35,618 bases of DNA, from positions 1 through 35,618 of the forward strand of contig WSYG01000013.1 of the NCBI GenBank assembly GCA_009773735.1. The letters are read 5' to 3'. The notes below the pieces were generated by a model. The model worked only from the letters and a program-made list of their open reading frames with translations, searched no databases and was not told the origin of the DNA. A program made the position numbers and the translations under genes. The stretch comes from Erysipelotrichaceae bacterium (lineage in GTDB: Bacteria; Bacillota_I; Bacilli_A; Erysipelotrichales; Erysipelotrichaceae). Below are positions 24,765 to 33,482 of this stretch, one piece after another; positions within the stretch are counted from its first letter, which is position 1, and the number at the start of each line of letters is the position of its first letter.

Positions 24765-25484
24765 ATGAGACTTGAAGGGAAAGTAGCCATTATTACAGGC
24801 GGTGCCAAAGGCTTAGGACAAGCCATGGCAGAACGATTTGTTGAAGAAGGCGCGACTGTTATAGCAGCAGATATGGGAGATTTAAGTTACAGTCATCCTA
24901 AAGTAGAAGGTTATAAGTTAAATGTTGCGGATTCAACAGCATGTAAAGTGTTCTTTGATGAAGTTGTCGCAAAATATGGAAAAATCGATATTTTGGTCAA
25001 CAATGCTGGAATCACACGCGATACCACAACGCGTAAAATGACAGATGAACAGTGGGATTCAGTCATCAATGTTAATTTAAAGGGTGTCTTCAATTTAACG
25101 CGTTATGTTGGACCTTTTATGCAAGATCAAAAAAGTGGATCCATCATCAATATCTCATCGATCGTAGGAGTTTATGGTAACTATGGTCAAGCCAATTATG
25201 CAGCTTCAAAAGCAGGCATTATTGGATTAACTAAGACATGGTCCCGTGAATTTGCAGCCAAAGGCGGAAACGTTAGAGTCAATGCGATCGCACCAGGTTA
25301 TATTATGACGGATATCTTAAAAACAGTACCACAAGATTTATTGGATAAATTCGCATCGATGACCATGATCGGTCGTTTAGGTCAACCCATAGAAATCGCT
25401 AATGTTGCCTTATTCTTGGCATCAGAAGAGGCATCTTACGTTACAGGACATGTACTAGAAGCCAATGGTGGAATGAGACTATGA
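24765..25484 (+). CDS. SDR family 3-oxoacyl-CoA/ACP reductase (FabG/PhaB-like)
   Basis: The 239-residue product is a classical short-chain dehydrogenase. TGGAKGLGQ at residues 11-19 is the nucleotide loop, NNAGITRDTTTRKM is the FabG/PhaB-type segment, and YAASKAG holds the catalytic Tyr145 and Lys149 with the Ser of ISSIVG. The R-D-x-T-x-x-x-M form of the second motif points to acetoacetyl-CoA or acyl-ACP reduction to the (R)-3-hydroxy compound with NAD(P)H. The gene follows the thiolase by 12 nt, with AGAGGA before its ATG, and overlaps the next gene by 4 nt (ATGA). With the thiolase it could make or use 3-hydroxybutyryl-CoA. FabG of fatty-acid synthesis is less likely in this setting. Confidence 0.9.
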   Translation: MRLEGKVAIITGGAKGLGQAMAERFVEEGATVIAADMGDLSYSHPKVEGYKLNVADSTACKVFFDEVVAKYGKIDILVNNAGITRDTTTRKMTDEQWDSVINVNLKGVFNLTRYVGPFMQDQKSGSIINISSIVGVYGNYGQANYAASKAGIIGLTKTWSREFAAKGGNVRVNAIAPGYIMTDILKTVPQDLLDKFASMTMIGRLGQPIEIANVALFLASEEASYVTGHVLEANGGMRL

Positions 25485-26374
25485 AACAATACGTAGTTAA
25501 AACAGTCCAGATACCATCTGGCGAAACCATTGCTTATCGTGAATGTGGTCAAGGAAATGATGTTGTCGTATTAGTACATGGTAATATGAGCTCATCGGTT
25601 CATTTCCAAACTACCATGGAAAAACTTGAAAATGATTTTAAAGTATATGCGGTTGATTTACGTGGTTTTGGGGATAGTTCTTATCTTCAAGAACTCAACA
25701 GTCTACGTGATTTCGCTTTGGATATCGAAGAATGGGCTAGAGTCACTGGATTAAATCAATTTACTTTAGTCGGTTGGTCAACTGGTGGAGGCGTTGTCCT
25801 TGAGATGGCTGCTGATTTACCAAATCAAGTTAAAAAAGTTATCTTATTAGACTCCGTTGGGATCAAAGGCTATCCGATGTTTAAAAAGGGACCTGATTAT
25901 CAGCCCATTTTAACGCAACCCATTACCACCAAAGAAGACATTAAAGTTGACTTGGTTCAAGTTGTACCGATCTTGATGGCTTACGCCAACAAAGATAAAG
26001 CAATGCTGAAAGCCATTTGGAATGCTGTGATCTACAATAAAGTACAACCCAATGAATCTGATTATGATCTCTATCTAGATGCGATGATCAAACAGCGCAA
26101 TTTAGTCGATGTCGATTATAGTTTGGTACATTTCAACATGACATATGATGTTAGTTTAGCAGGTCAAGGAAGTGGTCGAATCGATCTCATCAAATGTCCT
26201 GTAGTTATTCTTCATGGGACCACTGATATGGTCGTGCCATTTGCTTATGCACTAGAAATGAAAACCGCTTTTGGGGATCGTGCAACATTGATCCCACTTG
26301 AAGGCATTGGTCATTCATGTGTAACCGATGATTTAGAATTATTTGTATCTACTTTGAAAGCAAACTTGAATTGA
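25481..26374 (+). CDS. Alpha/beta hydrolase
   Basis: The 297-residue product is an alpha/beta-fold hydrolase. VLVHGNMSSSVHF is the oxyanion-hole strand, VGWSTGGGVV has the nucleophile Ser100, and GIGHSCVTDD holds the histidine; HGTTDMVVPF has the likely Asp. It has no signal peptide, so it acts in the cytoplasm. The nucleophile is serine, not the cysteine of PHA synthases, so polymer synthesis is excluded. Esters, thioesters or oligomers of hydroxy acids are plausible substrates in this operon, but the family is too broad to choose. It overlaps the reductase by ATGA and the KAS III-like gene starts one base after its stop. A second hydrolase of the same fold stands at 33482. Confidence 0.88.
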   Translation: MKQYVVKTVQIPSGETIAYRECGQGNDVVVLVHGNMSSSVHFQTTMEKLENDFKVYAVDLRGFGDSSYLQELNSLRDFALDIEEWARVTGLNQFTLVGWSTGGGVVLEMAADLPNQVKKVILLDSVGIKGYPMFKKGPDYQPILTQPITTKEDIKVDLVQVVPILMAYANKDKAMLKAIWNAVIYNKVQPNESDYDLYLDAMIKQRNLVDVDYSLVHFNMTYDVSLAGQGSGRIDLIKCPVVILHGTTDMVVPFAYALEMKTAFGDRATLIPLEGIGHSCVTDDLELFVSTLKANLN

Positions 26375-26375
26375 T

Positions 26376-27398
26376 ATGAAAGAAAATATTGGAATACTAG
26401 GACTGGGGATCTATATCCCAAAAACAGTCATGACTGCAGCTGAAATCGCTGAAAAAACCAATGGGGTATGGACTGAAGCTGCCATTCAAGAAAAACTAGG
26501 CATTCTTCAAAAGCCCATTCCGGGACCACTTGATGGAACTCAAGAAATGGGTGCTTTAGCCTCCATTGAAGCCATTAAAAATGCCAATATCGATCCTAAA
26601 GAGATCGATGTTATCTTATGCTTTGGTGAAGAATGGAAAGAATTTCCTTTAACAACTTCAGCTTTGTATATCCAAGATCGTATAGGAGCGACCAATGCCT
26701 GGGGCGTCGATGTTCAAAATCGCTGCTGTACTTCTGTTACTGCTATGAAAATGGCGAAAGATATGTTGATTGCGGATGAAAGTATTTCCACAGTCTTGAT
26801 TTGTGGTGGATATCGTAATGGTGATTTTGTAGACTATACCGATAAAAATATGTCGATGATGTATAACCTTGCGGCTGGTGGGGGCGCTTTGATTTTGCGC
26901 AAAGGCATGGATCGTAATCTATTATTAGGCAGCCATTTGATTTCAGATGGTTCTTTAGCACGAACAGCCGGCGTTGAAATCGGTGGGACAGCCAATCCAA
27001 TCACCTGTGAGAATTTAAATGTTGCGTTTAAGTCCTTAAGACTCATGGATCCAGAACGCATGAAGAATCGTCTCAATGAAGTCTCAGGTGCTAATTGGAT
27101 GACATGCATCGATAAAGCTCTGGAAAAATCCAAACTAACCAAGCAAGACATTACTTATCTTGATATCTTACACATCAAACGATCAGGTCATTTAGGCATG
27201 TTGCATGACCTAGGACTTAATGAAGATCAAACGGTTTACTTAGAAAACTATGGTCATATGGGTCAAGTCGATCAAATTCTATCCTTGGTTCTTGGTTTAG
27301 AATCAGGAAAAGTTAAAGATGGAACCATTGTATGTATGATTGCGGCTGGGATCGGATACGTCTGGGCAGCCAATATCGTGAAGTGGGGCCAAGCTTAA
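26376..27398 (+). CDS. KAS III (FabH)-like thiolase-superfamily enzyme, divergent active site
   Basis: The 340-residue product has the length and order of 3-oxoacyl-ACP synthase III. GILGLGIYIPKTVMTAAEIA opens it, DVQNRCCTSVTAM carries the nucleophile at Cys117 (with a second Cys118), DILHIKRSGH carries His266, and AAGIGYVWAANIVKW closes it. The third active residue differs: FabH has Asn in Y-G-N-T-S-A-A-S, but here one reads NYGHMGQVDQ with His294. The usual C-A-G-F after the nucleophile is C-C-T-S. It is therefore unlikely to be the housekeeping FabH; it may make a C-C bond with another acceptor or transfer an acyl group. It is coupled to the ABC permease gene (TAATG). The ribosome binding site is weak. 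Confidence 0.85.
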   Translation: MKENIGILGLGIYIPKTVMTAAEIAEKTNGVWTEAAIQEKLGILQKPIPGPLDGTQEMGALASIEAIKNANIDPKEIDVILCFGEEWKEFPLTTSALYIQDRIGATNAWGVDVQNRCCTSVTAMKMAKDMLIADESISTVLICGGYRNGDFVDYTDKNMSMMYNLAAGGGALILRKGMDRNLLLGSHLISDGSLARTAGVEIGGTANPITCENLNVAFKSLRLMDPERMKNRLNEVSGANWMTCIDKALEKSKLTKQDITYLDILHIKRSGHLGMLHDLGLNEDQTVYLENYGHMGQVDQILSLVLGLESGKVKDGTIVCMIAAGIGYVWAANIVKWGQA

Positions 27399-28273
27399 TG
27401 TCGACGTTTATGCAATTATTTTTGAGAAGCTTGGAAACAGGAAGCATCTATGCGCTTGCCGCATTAGGGATCATCATTGTTTTTAGGACCTCAAACATCA
27501 CTCATTTTGCGCAAGGTGCCCTAGGTACATTCAACACCTTTGTCGTGGCTATTTTATTCACCAATTATCGTTTTCCTTTGTGGGCTGCGATCTTGGCAGG
27601 AATCTTGTCTGCTTTTGTTATGGGGTTGATGGTTGATTATTTCATCATCCGTCGGGCAAAGAAAATTGCCCCGATCGCTAAACAGATCATTACCTTAGGG
27701 ATGGTCCTTGTTATTGTAGGGGTCACTGCCATCTCTTTTGGTTTGGATCCTTTTATCTTACCTAAGCTTTTCCCAAAAGGCGATGTCATGATCGCTGGGG
27801 CATCCATTTCAATCAATGGTCTCTTCAACATAGGATTTGGTTTGGTTCTTATGGGTATCTTATTTGTCATCTTACAGAAAACTAAATGGGGATTAGCCGT
27901 TAGGACAACCGCATCCAATGAGTTTACAGCGCGTTTGATGGGTGTTCCTACTCGCAATGTCACCATGATCGCATGGGCTTTAGCAGGTGTCTTAGGTGTC
28001 TTGGCTGGGGTTATGTATGCCCCGCTTAATCGAGTAGATGCTGGGATGTTGGATTATGTTCAAATCAGTGCTTTGGTGGCCTGTGTACTAGGAGGCTTTC
28101 AAAGTTTCCATGGACCAATCATTGGTGCTTATATCCTTGCGATCGCAAAGAATCTGATGAGTTTTTACTGGTCAGATGTTTGGGCTGAACAATTGGTCTT
28201 GATTGCGGTATTGATCTTTATCATCTTTAGACCTAATGGGATCATTGGAAGAAAGATCGTTAAGAAGGTCTAA
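27398..28273 (+). CDS. livH: Liv-type ABC transporter permease (LivH family)
   Basis: I start at ATG 27398, which overlaps the previous stop as TAATG and has GGGG upstream; the frame is open from 27332 but that stretch lies inside the KAS III-like gene. The 291-residue product is a LivH-family permease with about eight helices, opening with FLRSLETGSIYALAALGIII and the typical ITHFAQGALG near residue 45, and ending in IFRPNGIIGRK. With LivM it forms the channel of a high-affinity importer driven by LivG and LivF. The family imports branched-chain amino acids, but relatives carry urea, aromatic acids, amides and short carboxylates. Its place inside an acyl-CoA operon argues for a carboxylate-like cargo. 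Confidence 0.92.
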   Translation: MSTFMQLFLRSLETGSIYALAALGIIIVFRTSNITHFAQGALGTFNTFVVAILFTNYRFPLWAAILAGILSAFVMGLMVDYFIIRRAKKIAPIAKQIITLGMVLVIVGVTAISFGLDPFILPKLFPKGDVMIAGASISINGLFNIGFGLVLMGILFVILQKTKWGLAVRTTASNEFTARLMGVPTRNVTMIAWALAGVLGVLAGVMYAPLNRVDAGMLDYVQISALVACVLGGFQSFHGPIIGAYILAIAKNLMSFYWSDVWAEQLVLIAVLIFIIFRPNGIIGRKIVKKV

Positions 28274-28275
28274 TC

Positions 28276-29319
28276 ATGATAAAAAAATTATCATCATATA
28301 AAAAGGGGCAACCCCTCATTAAGAATGCCTATATGTCTTACGCTTTGTTTGGATTGTTTCTTGCCTTGATGCCTTTGTTTGGATATTTAGGGATCATTAA
28401 AAGTAGTTATGTTACGATCATAGCCTCAGTTATCTATTATTCAATCGCAGCTTTAGGTTTAAATGTATTGTTGGGTTGGACTGGTTTGATTTCTCTGGGA
28501 ACGGCTGGATTTATGGGTTTGGCTGCCTATATATCAGCCTACATTACCTACAATATGCATTTGCCCTTTGAGATTGCGCTGGTCACTGCGGTTGTGGTAT
28601 CCACTTTACTGGGGGTACTGGTAGGGTACATCTCACTAAGAATTGAAGGAATTTACCTAGCCATCGCAACTTTAGCAGTCGCAGAGATCTTAAGAAAAAC
28701 ATTTGAAGTCTTTGATCCTTTTACAGGGGGTGCCAGTGGTAAACCCATCTCATATCCAACTCTCTTCTTTTTCTATAAATATTCAAGAGCCGATCTTAAA
28801 ATCTTTGAAACTTTACTGTATTTGATTTTGGTGCTCTTCTTGATCGCTGTGATGATCTTGGTTCACAACCTGATGAAAGGTCAAGTAGGGCGTGCTTTAA
28901 ATGCCCTGCGTGGCTCAGAAGCAGCTGCCCAAGCCATGGGCATCAATCTTTTGAAGTATCGCTTGTTTGCCTTTGGATTTGCCAGTGCAACCGCATCTCT
29001 TGCGGGTGTATTGTATGTTCACTATAACCGTTATACCAATCCTGATCGATGGTTATTAGCTCTTTCTTTGAATCTGGTGGCTGCGATCATCATCGGTGGT
29101 GTGCGCAATATCTACGGGACCATCTTAGGGGTGTTTATCGTTGTGGCAACCAAAGATATGGTGTTGGCTCAGATTCCGTATTTCGCCAATAACCCTAACT
29201 TTGCGTTGATGTTTAATGGCATCTTGATCATCTTGATCATCCTGTATTATCCTTATGGACTCATCAGGATTGGAGCTGATCTTAAGAAGTTGGTTGTAAA
29301 GATCAAGGAGAAATTCTAA
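28276..29319 (+). CDS. livM: Liv-type ABC transporter permease (LivM family)
   Basis: The 347-residue protein is the second membrane subunit. It has about nine to ten helices; LGLNVLLGWTGLISLGTAGFMG is the conserved LivM region, and GRALNALRGSEAAAQAMGIN is the cytoplasmic loop that couples to the ATPases (the E-x-A-A-x-x-x-G-I-N pattern). A short basic tail (LKKLVVKIKEKF) ends it. It lies 2 nt after livH and 2 nt before livG, with GAAGG as ribosome binding site. It has an N-terminal basic stretch (MIKKLSSYKKGQ) before the first helix. The substrate is not shown by the sequence. Confidence 0.93.
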   Translation: MIKKLSSYKKGQPLIKNAYMSYALFGLFLALMPLFGYLGIIKSSYVTIIASVIYYSIAALGLNVLLGWTGLISLGTAGFMGLAAYISAYITYNMHLPFEIALVTAVVVSTLLGVLVGYISLRIEGIYLAIATLAVAEILRKTFEVFDPFTGGASGKPISYPTLFFFYKYSRADLKIFETLLYLILVLFLIAVMILVHNLMKGQVGRALNALRGSEAAAQAMGINLLKYRLFAFGFASATASLAGVLYVHYNRYTNPDRWLLALSLNLVAAIIIGGVRNIYGTILGVFIVVATKDMVLAQIPYFANNPNFALMFNGILIILIILYYPYGLIRIGADLKKLVVKIKEKF

Positions 29320-29321
29320 TC

Positions 29322-30125
29322 ATGGATGAACTACAAAACAAAACTGTCTTGAGTATCCAGGATCTCTCCATCTCATTTGGAGGCATCAAAGCTGTTGATC
29401 ACTTGTCGTTTGATGTCGACGAAGGTGAAATCTTTGGGCTTATTGGTCCCAATGGGGCAGGTAAAACAACTGTATTCAACTGTATTACACAATTCTACAA
29501 ACCCAATCATGGCTCGATCCGATTTAAATCCAAACAAGGAAAAACAATCGAATTGACCACACATAAAGTTCATGAAGTCATTGGTTATGGTTTGGTTCGT
29601 ACCTTCCAGAATGTTGAACTGATCAAAGAGTTATCAATTCTAGATAATGTGTTGATTGGTGGACACATTGATTTTAAAACCAGTTTCATAGGTCAAGCAT
29701 TTAATACAAAAAAAAGCAAAGCAGAAGAAGCATTGTATCGTCAAGAAGCCATAGAAATTCTCACATTCTTAGGCATCGCTGATCGTAAAGATTGGCTGGT
29801 CTATGGACAACCTTACGGAATCTTAAAGAAAATCGAATTGGCTCGTTCATTGATGTGTAAACCAAAGCTGATCATCTTGGATGAACCGGCTGCAGGTCTC
29901 AATGATTTAGAGACCTTAGACTTTGCGAAAGTCATACGCCAAATACGTCAGCGTTATAATTGTTCAATCTTATTGGTTGAACATGACATGCGCTTGGTCA
30001 TGGATGTCTGTGATCGAATCTGCGCCATCAACTTTGGGAAATTCTTAGCCGTTGGTACCCCTGGTCAAATCCAAAAGAGTCCTACTGTTCAAGCTGCTTA
30101 TCTTGGAACGGAGAATCCCGCATGA
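29322..30125 (+). CDS. livG: Liv-type ABC transporter ATP-binding protein (LivG family)
   Basis: The 267-residue ATPase has Walker A GLIGPNGAGKTT, the Q-loop ARTFQ-like VRTFQNVELIKE, the LivG form of the signature QPYGILKKIELARSL, Walker B LIILDEPAAGLN and the H-loop LLVEHDMRLVMD. The R-T-F-Q-N and A-A-G-L-N segments are typical of LivG rather than LivF. It powers transport as a heterodimer with LivF. The gene overlaps livF by ATGA, keeping the two subunits in equal amount. An ordinary member, complete in every motif. Confidence 0.95.
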   Translation: MDELQNKTVLSIQDLSISFGGIKAVDHLSFDVDEGEIFGLIGPNGAGKTTVFNCITQFYKPNHGSIRFKSKQGKTIELTTHKVHEVIGYGLVRTFQNVELIKELSILDNVLIGGHIDFKTSFIGQAFNTKKSKAEEALYRQEAIEILTFLGIADRKDWLVYGQPYGILKKIELARSLMCKPKLIILDEPAAGLNDLETLDFAKVIRQIRQRYNCSILLVEHDMRLVMDVCDRICAINFGKFLAVGTPGQIQKSPTVQAAYLGTENPA

Positions 30126-30850
30126 AAACCGTTGCCTTAAAAATATCGAATCTAAAAGTACGCTATGGAGCCATTGAAGCCATCAAGGGCATCGATTTGT
30201 ATGCCAATGAAGGAACCATCGTGGCACTACTGGGAGCCAACGGTGCCGGTAAATCAACCACCTTAAGAACCATTTCGGGTTTGGTTGAAGCTAGTTCTGG
30301 TACGATTGAATTCTTTGGGAAACCCATTCACAAGATGGATGTTGAACAGATTGCACGTTTAGGGATCGCTCAAAGTCCAGAAGGACGCCAGGTCTTCAAA
30401 GATCTGACCGTCGAAGAGAATTTACGTGTTGGTGCTTTTACCGTAAAAAACAGAAAGCAGATCAAAGCTAATTTCGAACGAGTCTATGGATATTTCCCAG
30501 TCTTACAAGAACGTAAACATCAAGTAGCCTCAACCTTATCTGGTGGGGAACAACAAATGTTGGCCATCGGCAGAGCATTGATGAGCAGTCCAAGAGTCTT
30601 ATTGCTTGATGAACCATCACTGGGTCTAGCTCCCCTTATCGTTCAAAGCATCATGAAAATCGTCAAAGAAATCAGTGAAGAAGGTACGACCATCATCATC
30701 GTTGAACAAAACGCGGCCCAAACCCTGAAAATCGCAGATTATGCATATGTATTAGAAGTCGGCAACCTAACGATGCAGGGTCCAGCCTCAGAATTAATTC
30801 ATGATCCGAAATTAATTCAAGCATATTTGGGATCACATAAACAAGGCTAA
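30122..30850 (+). CDS. livF: Liv-type ABC transporter ATP-binding protein (LivF family)
   Basis: The 242-residue ATPase has Walker A LLGANGAGKSTTLR, the LivF-type loop IAQSPEGRQVF, signature TLSGGEQQMLAIGRAL, Walker B VLLLDEPSLGLAP and the H-position segment IIIVEQNAAQTLKIAD, in which Q-N replaces the usual H-D as is normal in LivF. The start overlaps livG by 4 nt. It dimerises with LivG under the two permeases. The substrate-binding lipoprotein gene follows 32 nt later with its own strong ribosome binding site, which lets it be made in excess. Confidence 0.96.
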   Translation: MKTVALKISNLKVRYGAIEAIKGIDLYANEGTIVALLGANGAGKSTTLRTISGLVEASSGTIEFFGKPIHKMDVEQIARLGIAQSPEGRQVFKDLTVEENLRVGAFTVKNRKQIKANFERVYGYFPVLQERKHQVASTLSGGEQQMLAIGRALMSSPRVLLLDEPSLGLAPLIVQSIMKIVKEISEEGTTIIIVEQNAAQTLKIADYAYVLEVGNLTMQGPASELIHDPKLIQAYLGSHKQG

Positions 30851-30882
30851 TAATGCTCAAACATTATTATAAGGAGGAAAGA

Positions 30883-32118
30883 ATGAAGAAGATTTTAGTT
30901 GTTCTGTTGTCTGCACTGATGTTGACATTAGGTTTGACATCCTGCAAAAAAGAAGTTGTTTCTCAAGGGGTTACCAAAACAGAAGTTTTGATCGGTAACT
31001 GTGCCGCTACTTCCGGAAACCTTGCCAATGTCGGTGGACCGTTCATTGCTGGTTTGGAAGCCTATCTGAAATACGTCAATGATGCCGGTGGTGTTGCTGG
31101 ACGTAAGATCAAATTTGTGCATAAAGATGACGGCTTCGTCGCTGAAGCAGGTTTAGCTTGTACACAAGAAATGATCAATGATAACAAAGTATTCTCATTG
31201 GTTGGACACTTTGGTACACCAACAGTTGGTGCAACCATGAACTTGTTGAAAGAAACTGGCGTTCCTGCCGTATACTTCGCAACAGGTATTGGCCAATTGT
31301 ATGATGAAAAAGCCACTGAAGAAGAAGGCAACTACAATCTATTCCCAGTTCAGCCAATTTATAAGACTGAAGGCAGAATCATGGTTGCTCGTGCAGTAGG
31401 GGATTTCAAAGCTAAAAAAATCGGTATTATTTATACCAATGATGACGCTGGTAAAGATTTGTTGGCTGGAGCTAAGACACAAGTTGCAGCGTTGACTGGG
31501 ATTACGCTTGTTGAACAACAAGTTGCTTATGGTTCAACAGACGTTTCTGCAGCCGTTACTTCCATTAAGAATGCCAATGTTGATTTCATCATCGCAGCTT
31601 CCAATCAAGTTACGATCGCAACCATCATCAAAGAATTGGCTGCACAATCTGTCAACAAAGATGTTATTACGACCTATGTCAACGTAGCACCTGCTTATGC
31701 AAGTTTATTCATCAATGAAATCCAAGGCAAATTTGATGTCTATGGAAACGGCTGGGTCGCTTTTGATGCGACACACAAAGCCGCACTAGACTTATACCAA
31801 TCCAAAATCGATGCTAAGTATGCTGTTAATGCTTATGCCATTACAGGTTGGATCGCAGCTTATTACTTCGTAGAAGGTCTAAAACGCGTAGACAAGAAGA
31901 CCCTCAATTGGGATAACTTCAGAACTGCAATGGAATCAGCTCCAATCACCAATCCTTTTGGCGGCGTTATTGACTTCAAAAACGGTCAACGTTTAGGTAC
32001 CATGGAAATGAATCTATCCAAAGCTGCACTCGGTGCTTTGAATGCAGAAACCAATTTATATGCTGGTGTCTGGACCAATGTTAAAGATTTAGAATCTATT
32101 GAATCCATCTTGAAATAA
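30883..32118 (+). CDS. Liv-type ABC transporter substrate-binding lipoprotein
   Basis: I start at ATG 30883 because AAGGAGG lies just before it and the residues that follow make a classic lipoprotein signal; an ATG at 30853 would add ten polar residues ahead of it. Residues 1-20 are basic then hydrophobic, and the lipobox LTSC ends with Cys21, which anchors the protein to the outer face of the membrane. The remaining 390 residues fit the type I periplasmic-binding fold of LivJ/LivK relatives: EVLIGNCAATSG, YLKYVNDAGGVAGRKI and VGHFGTPTVGAT. It is the ligand receptor of the importer. A long hairpin follows the gene at 32133-32157. The bound ligand is unknown. Confidence 0.93.
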   Translation: MKKILVVLLSALMLTLGLTSCKKEVVSQGVTKTEVLIGNCAATSGNLANVGGPFIAGLEAYLKYVNDAGGVAGRKIKFVHKDDGFVAEAGLACTQEMINDNKVFSLVGHFGTPTVGATMNLLKETGVPAVYFATGIGQLYDEKATEEEGNYNLFPVQPIYKTEGRIMVARAVGDFKAKKIGIIYTNDDAGKDLLAGAKTQVAALTGITLVEQQVAYGSTDVSAAVTSIKNANVDFIIAASNQVTIATIIKELAAQSVNKDVITTYVNVAPAYASLFINEIQGKFDVYGNGWVAFDATHKAALDLYQSKIDAKYAVNAYAITGWIAAYYFVEGLKRVDKKTLNWDNFRTAMESAPITNPFGGVIDFKNGQRLGTMEMNLSKAALGALNAETNLYAGVWTNVKDLESIESILK

Positions 32119-32132
32119 GTGTTGTATCATAA

Positions 32133-32157
32133 GCAGGGGAGGATCTTCCTCCCCTGC
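32133..32157 (+). other. Long GC-rich hairpin between the binding-protein and CoA-transferase genes
   Basis: GCAGGGGAGGA at 32133-32143 and TCCTCCCCTGC at 32147-32157 pair perfectly over 11 bp with a TCT loop. Only ATTTCTCTC follows, so it is a weak terminator at most. It may protect the 3' end of the binding-protein message or thin out read-through into the next genes. Confidence 0.75.
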
Positions 32158-32177
32158 ATTTCTCTCTAGGAGGCCCT

Positions 32178-33482
32178 ATGGACTATTCAAAGAAAATAAT
32201 TAGTGCTCAAGACGCAGTTAAACTCGTTAAAAGCGGAGACATGATCGTGACTGGAATGGCTGGAGCTGAAGGACGCGATTTTTTATCGAACTTACACACC
32301 GTAGCCAAAGATGTTTCAAATGTCACGGTAACCAACTGTCTGCCCATGTCGGATCAACAATTTTTAACCGACGAATATAAAGAATCCTTTCATATCGATG
32401 GGTGGTTTTATTCACCGACGTTACGTAAAGCTCATAAAAATGGTAACTGTTCATTCATTCCCAATCATTTACATTTAGCTGGAACCAAACGATTGGCCCA
32501 TGTTCATACCAATATTTATGTAGGATCTGCTTCCATGCCAGATAAACATGGATATGTTTCTCTATCCATAAGCAATACCTATGAAAAACAAGTCATCGAA
32601 GATGCAGATATGGTCATCTTGGAGATCAATCCAAATTTTCCTTATACCTATGGCGATCTTGAACTCAGTTTAGATGAAGTTGATTATTTGATTGAATCCA
32701 ACTATATGCCCCCTGTTTTACCAGAAGGTGATTTTAATGAAAAAGATGAAAAGATCGGACAATTTATTGCGGAACATATTCAAGATGGAGCCTGCCTTCA
32801 GTTAGGTATTGGTGGTATCCCCAATGCGGTAGCTGCTTCATTGACGCATAAGAAAGATTTAGGCGTACATACTGAGATGATGACGACAGGACTCATGAAG
32901 CTTGCGAAAATGGGTGTTATAACAGGCAAAAAGAAGCAAATGCAAAAAGGTAAGATGATTTGTACCTTTGCGATGGGGACGGCTGAGCTTTATGAATTCT
33001 TAGATCACAATCCGGCAGTGAACATCTTAAATGGGGCATATGTCAATGATCCGTATATCATTGGACTCAACGACAATATGGTCTCCATCAATACAACACT
33101 AGAAGTTGATTTGACAGGTCAATGTGCTTCAGAATCCATTGGGACCATGCAATTTAGTGGAACAGGTGGGCAATCAGATACAGCTACCGGTGCACAAAAT
33201 TCAAAAAATGGGAAATCTTTCATTGCCTTATATTCAACAGCGATGATCAAAGATCCAATCACAGGTGAACGGGTTGAACAATCAAAGATCGTTCCTTTCT
33301 TAAAGCCAGGTGCCATTGTTTCATTATCACGCAATGATGTCGATCATATCGTCACCGAATATGGAGTCGCAGCTTTAAAGGGGACGAATGTGAATGAACG
33401 TGTAGATCGACTCATTTCAATAGCTCATCCTAAATTCAGAGAAGACCTTTATCGTCAAGCCAAAGAACTAGGCATCATCTAA
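32178..33482 (+). CDS. Acetyl-CoA hydrolase/transferase family CoA-transferase
   Basis: The 434-residue product is a class I CoA-transferase of the acetyl-CoA hydrolase/4-hydroxybutyrate CoA-transferase family. QLGIGGIPNAVAASL and VHTEMMTTGLM lie in the middle; Glu233 in the latter is the residue that forms the glutamyl-CoA thioester. DLTGQCASESIG and SGTGGQSDTATGAQ are the C-terminal landmarks, with the G-G-Q-x-D turn lining the CoA pocket. It moves CoA from a donor such as acetyl-CoA or butyryl-CoA to a free carboxylic acid, which would activate what the importer brings in. GGAGG lies before the ATG. It touches the next gene (TAATG). Confidence 0.93.
   Translation: MDYSKKIISAQDAVKLVKSGDMIVTGMAGAEGRDFLSNLHTVAKDVSNVTVTNCLPMSDQQFLTDEYKESFHIDGWFYSPTLRKAHKNGNCSFIPNHLHLAGTKRLAHVHTNIYVGSASMPDKHGYVSLSISNTYEKQVIEDADMVILEINPNFPYTYGDLELSLDEVDYLIESNYMPPVLPEGDFNEKDEKIGQFIAEHIQDGACLQLGIGGIPNAVAASLTHKKDLGVHTEMMTTGLMKLAKMGVITGKKKQMQKGKMICTFAMGTAELYEFLDHNPAVNILNGAYVNDPYIIGLNDNMVSINTTLEVDLTGQCASESIGTMQFSGTGGQSDTATGAQNSKNGKSFIALYSTAMIKDPITGERVEQSKIVPFLKPGAIVSLSRNDVDHIVTEYGVAALKGTNVNERVDRLISIAHPKFREDLYRQAKELGII

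Noticed and set aside
23544-26374. Polyhydroxybutyrate synthesis cluster (phaA, phaB, phaC)
   Set aside because: The hydrolase next to the thiolase and reductase has a serine nucleophile (GWSTGG), not the cysteine of PhaC, and no synthase is in the window.
27332-27397. Longer LivH beginning at 27332
   Set aside because: The extra residues lie within the KAS III-like gene and are not hydrophobic; ATG 27398 gives the normal LivH N-terminus.
24765-27398. Olefin or beta-lactone (OleABCD) pathway suggested by KAS III-like enzyme, hydrolase and SDR
   Set aside because: No AMP-ligase (OleC) is present, the SDR is the short FabG/PhaB type, and the importer and CoA-transferase do not fit.
29810-29870. 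Apparent insertion in the LivG signature (YGQ then PYG)
   Set aside because: The second Y-G is the true signature (PYGILKKIELARSL), aligned with the usual LivG form; nothing is inserted.
32133-32166. Rho-independent terminator inside the Liv operon
   Set aside because: The stem is strong, but ATTTCTCTC follows in place of a T run, so full termination is not expected.
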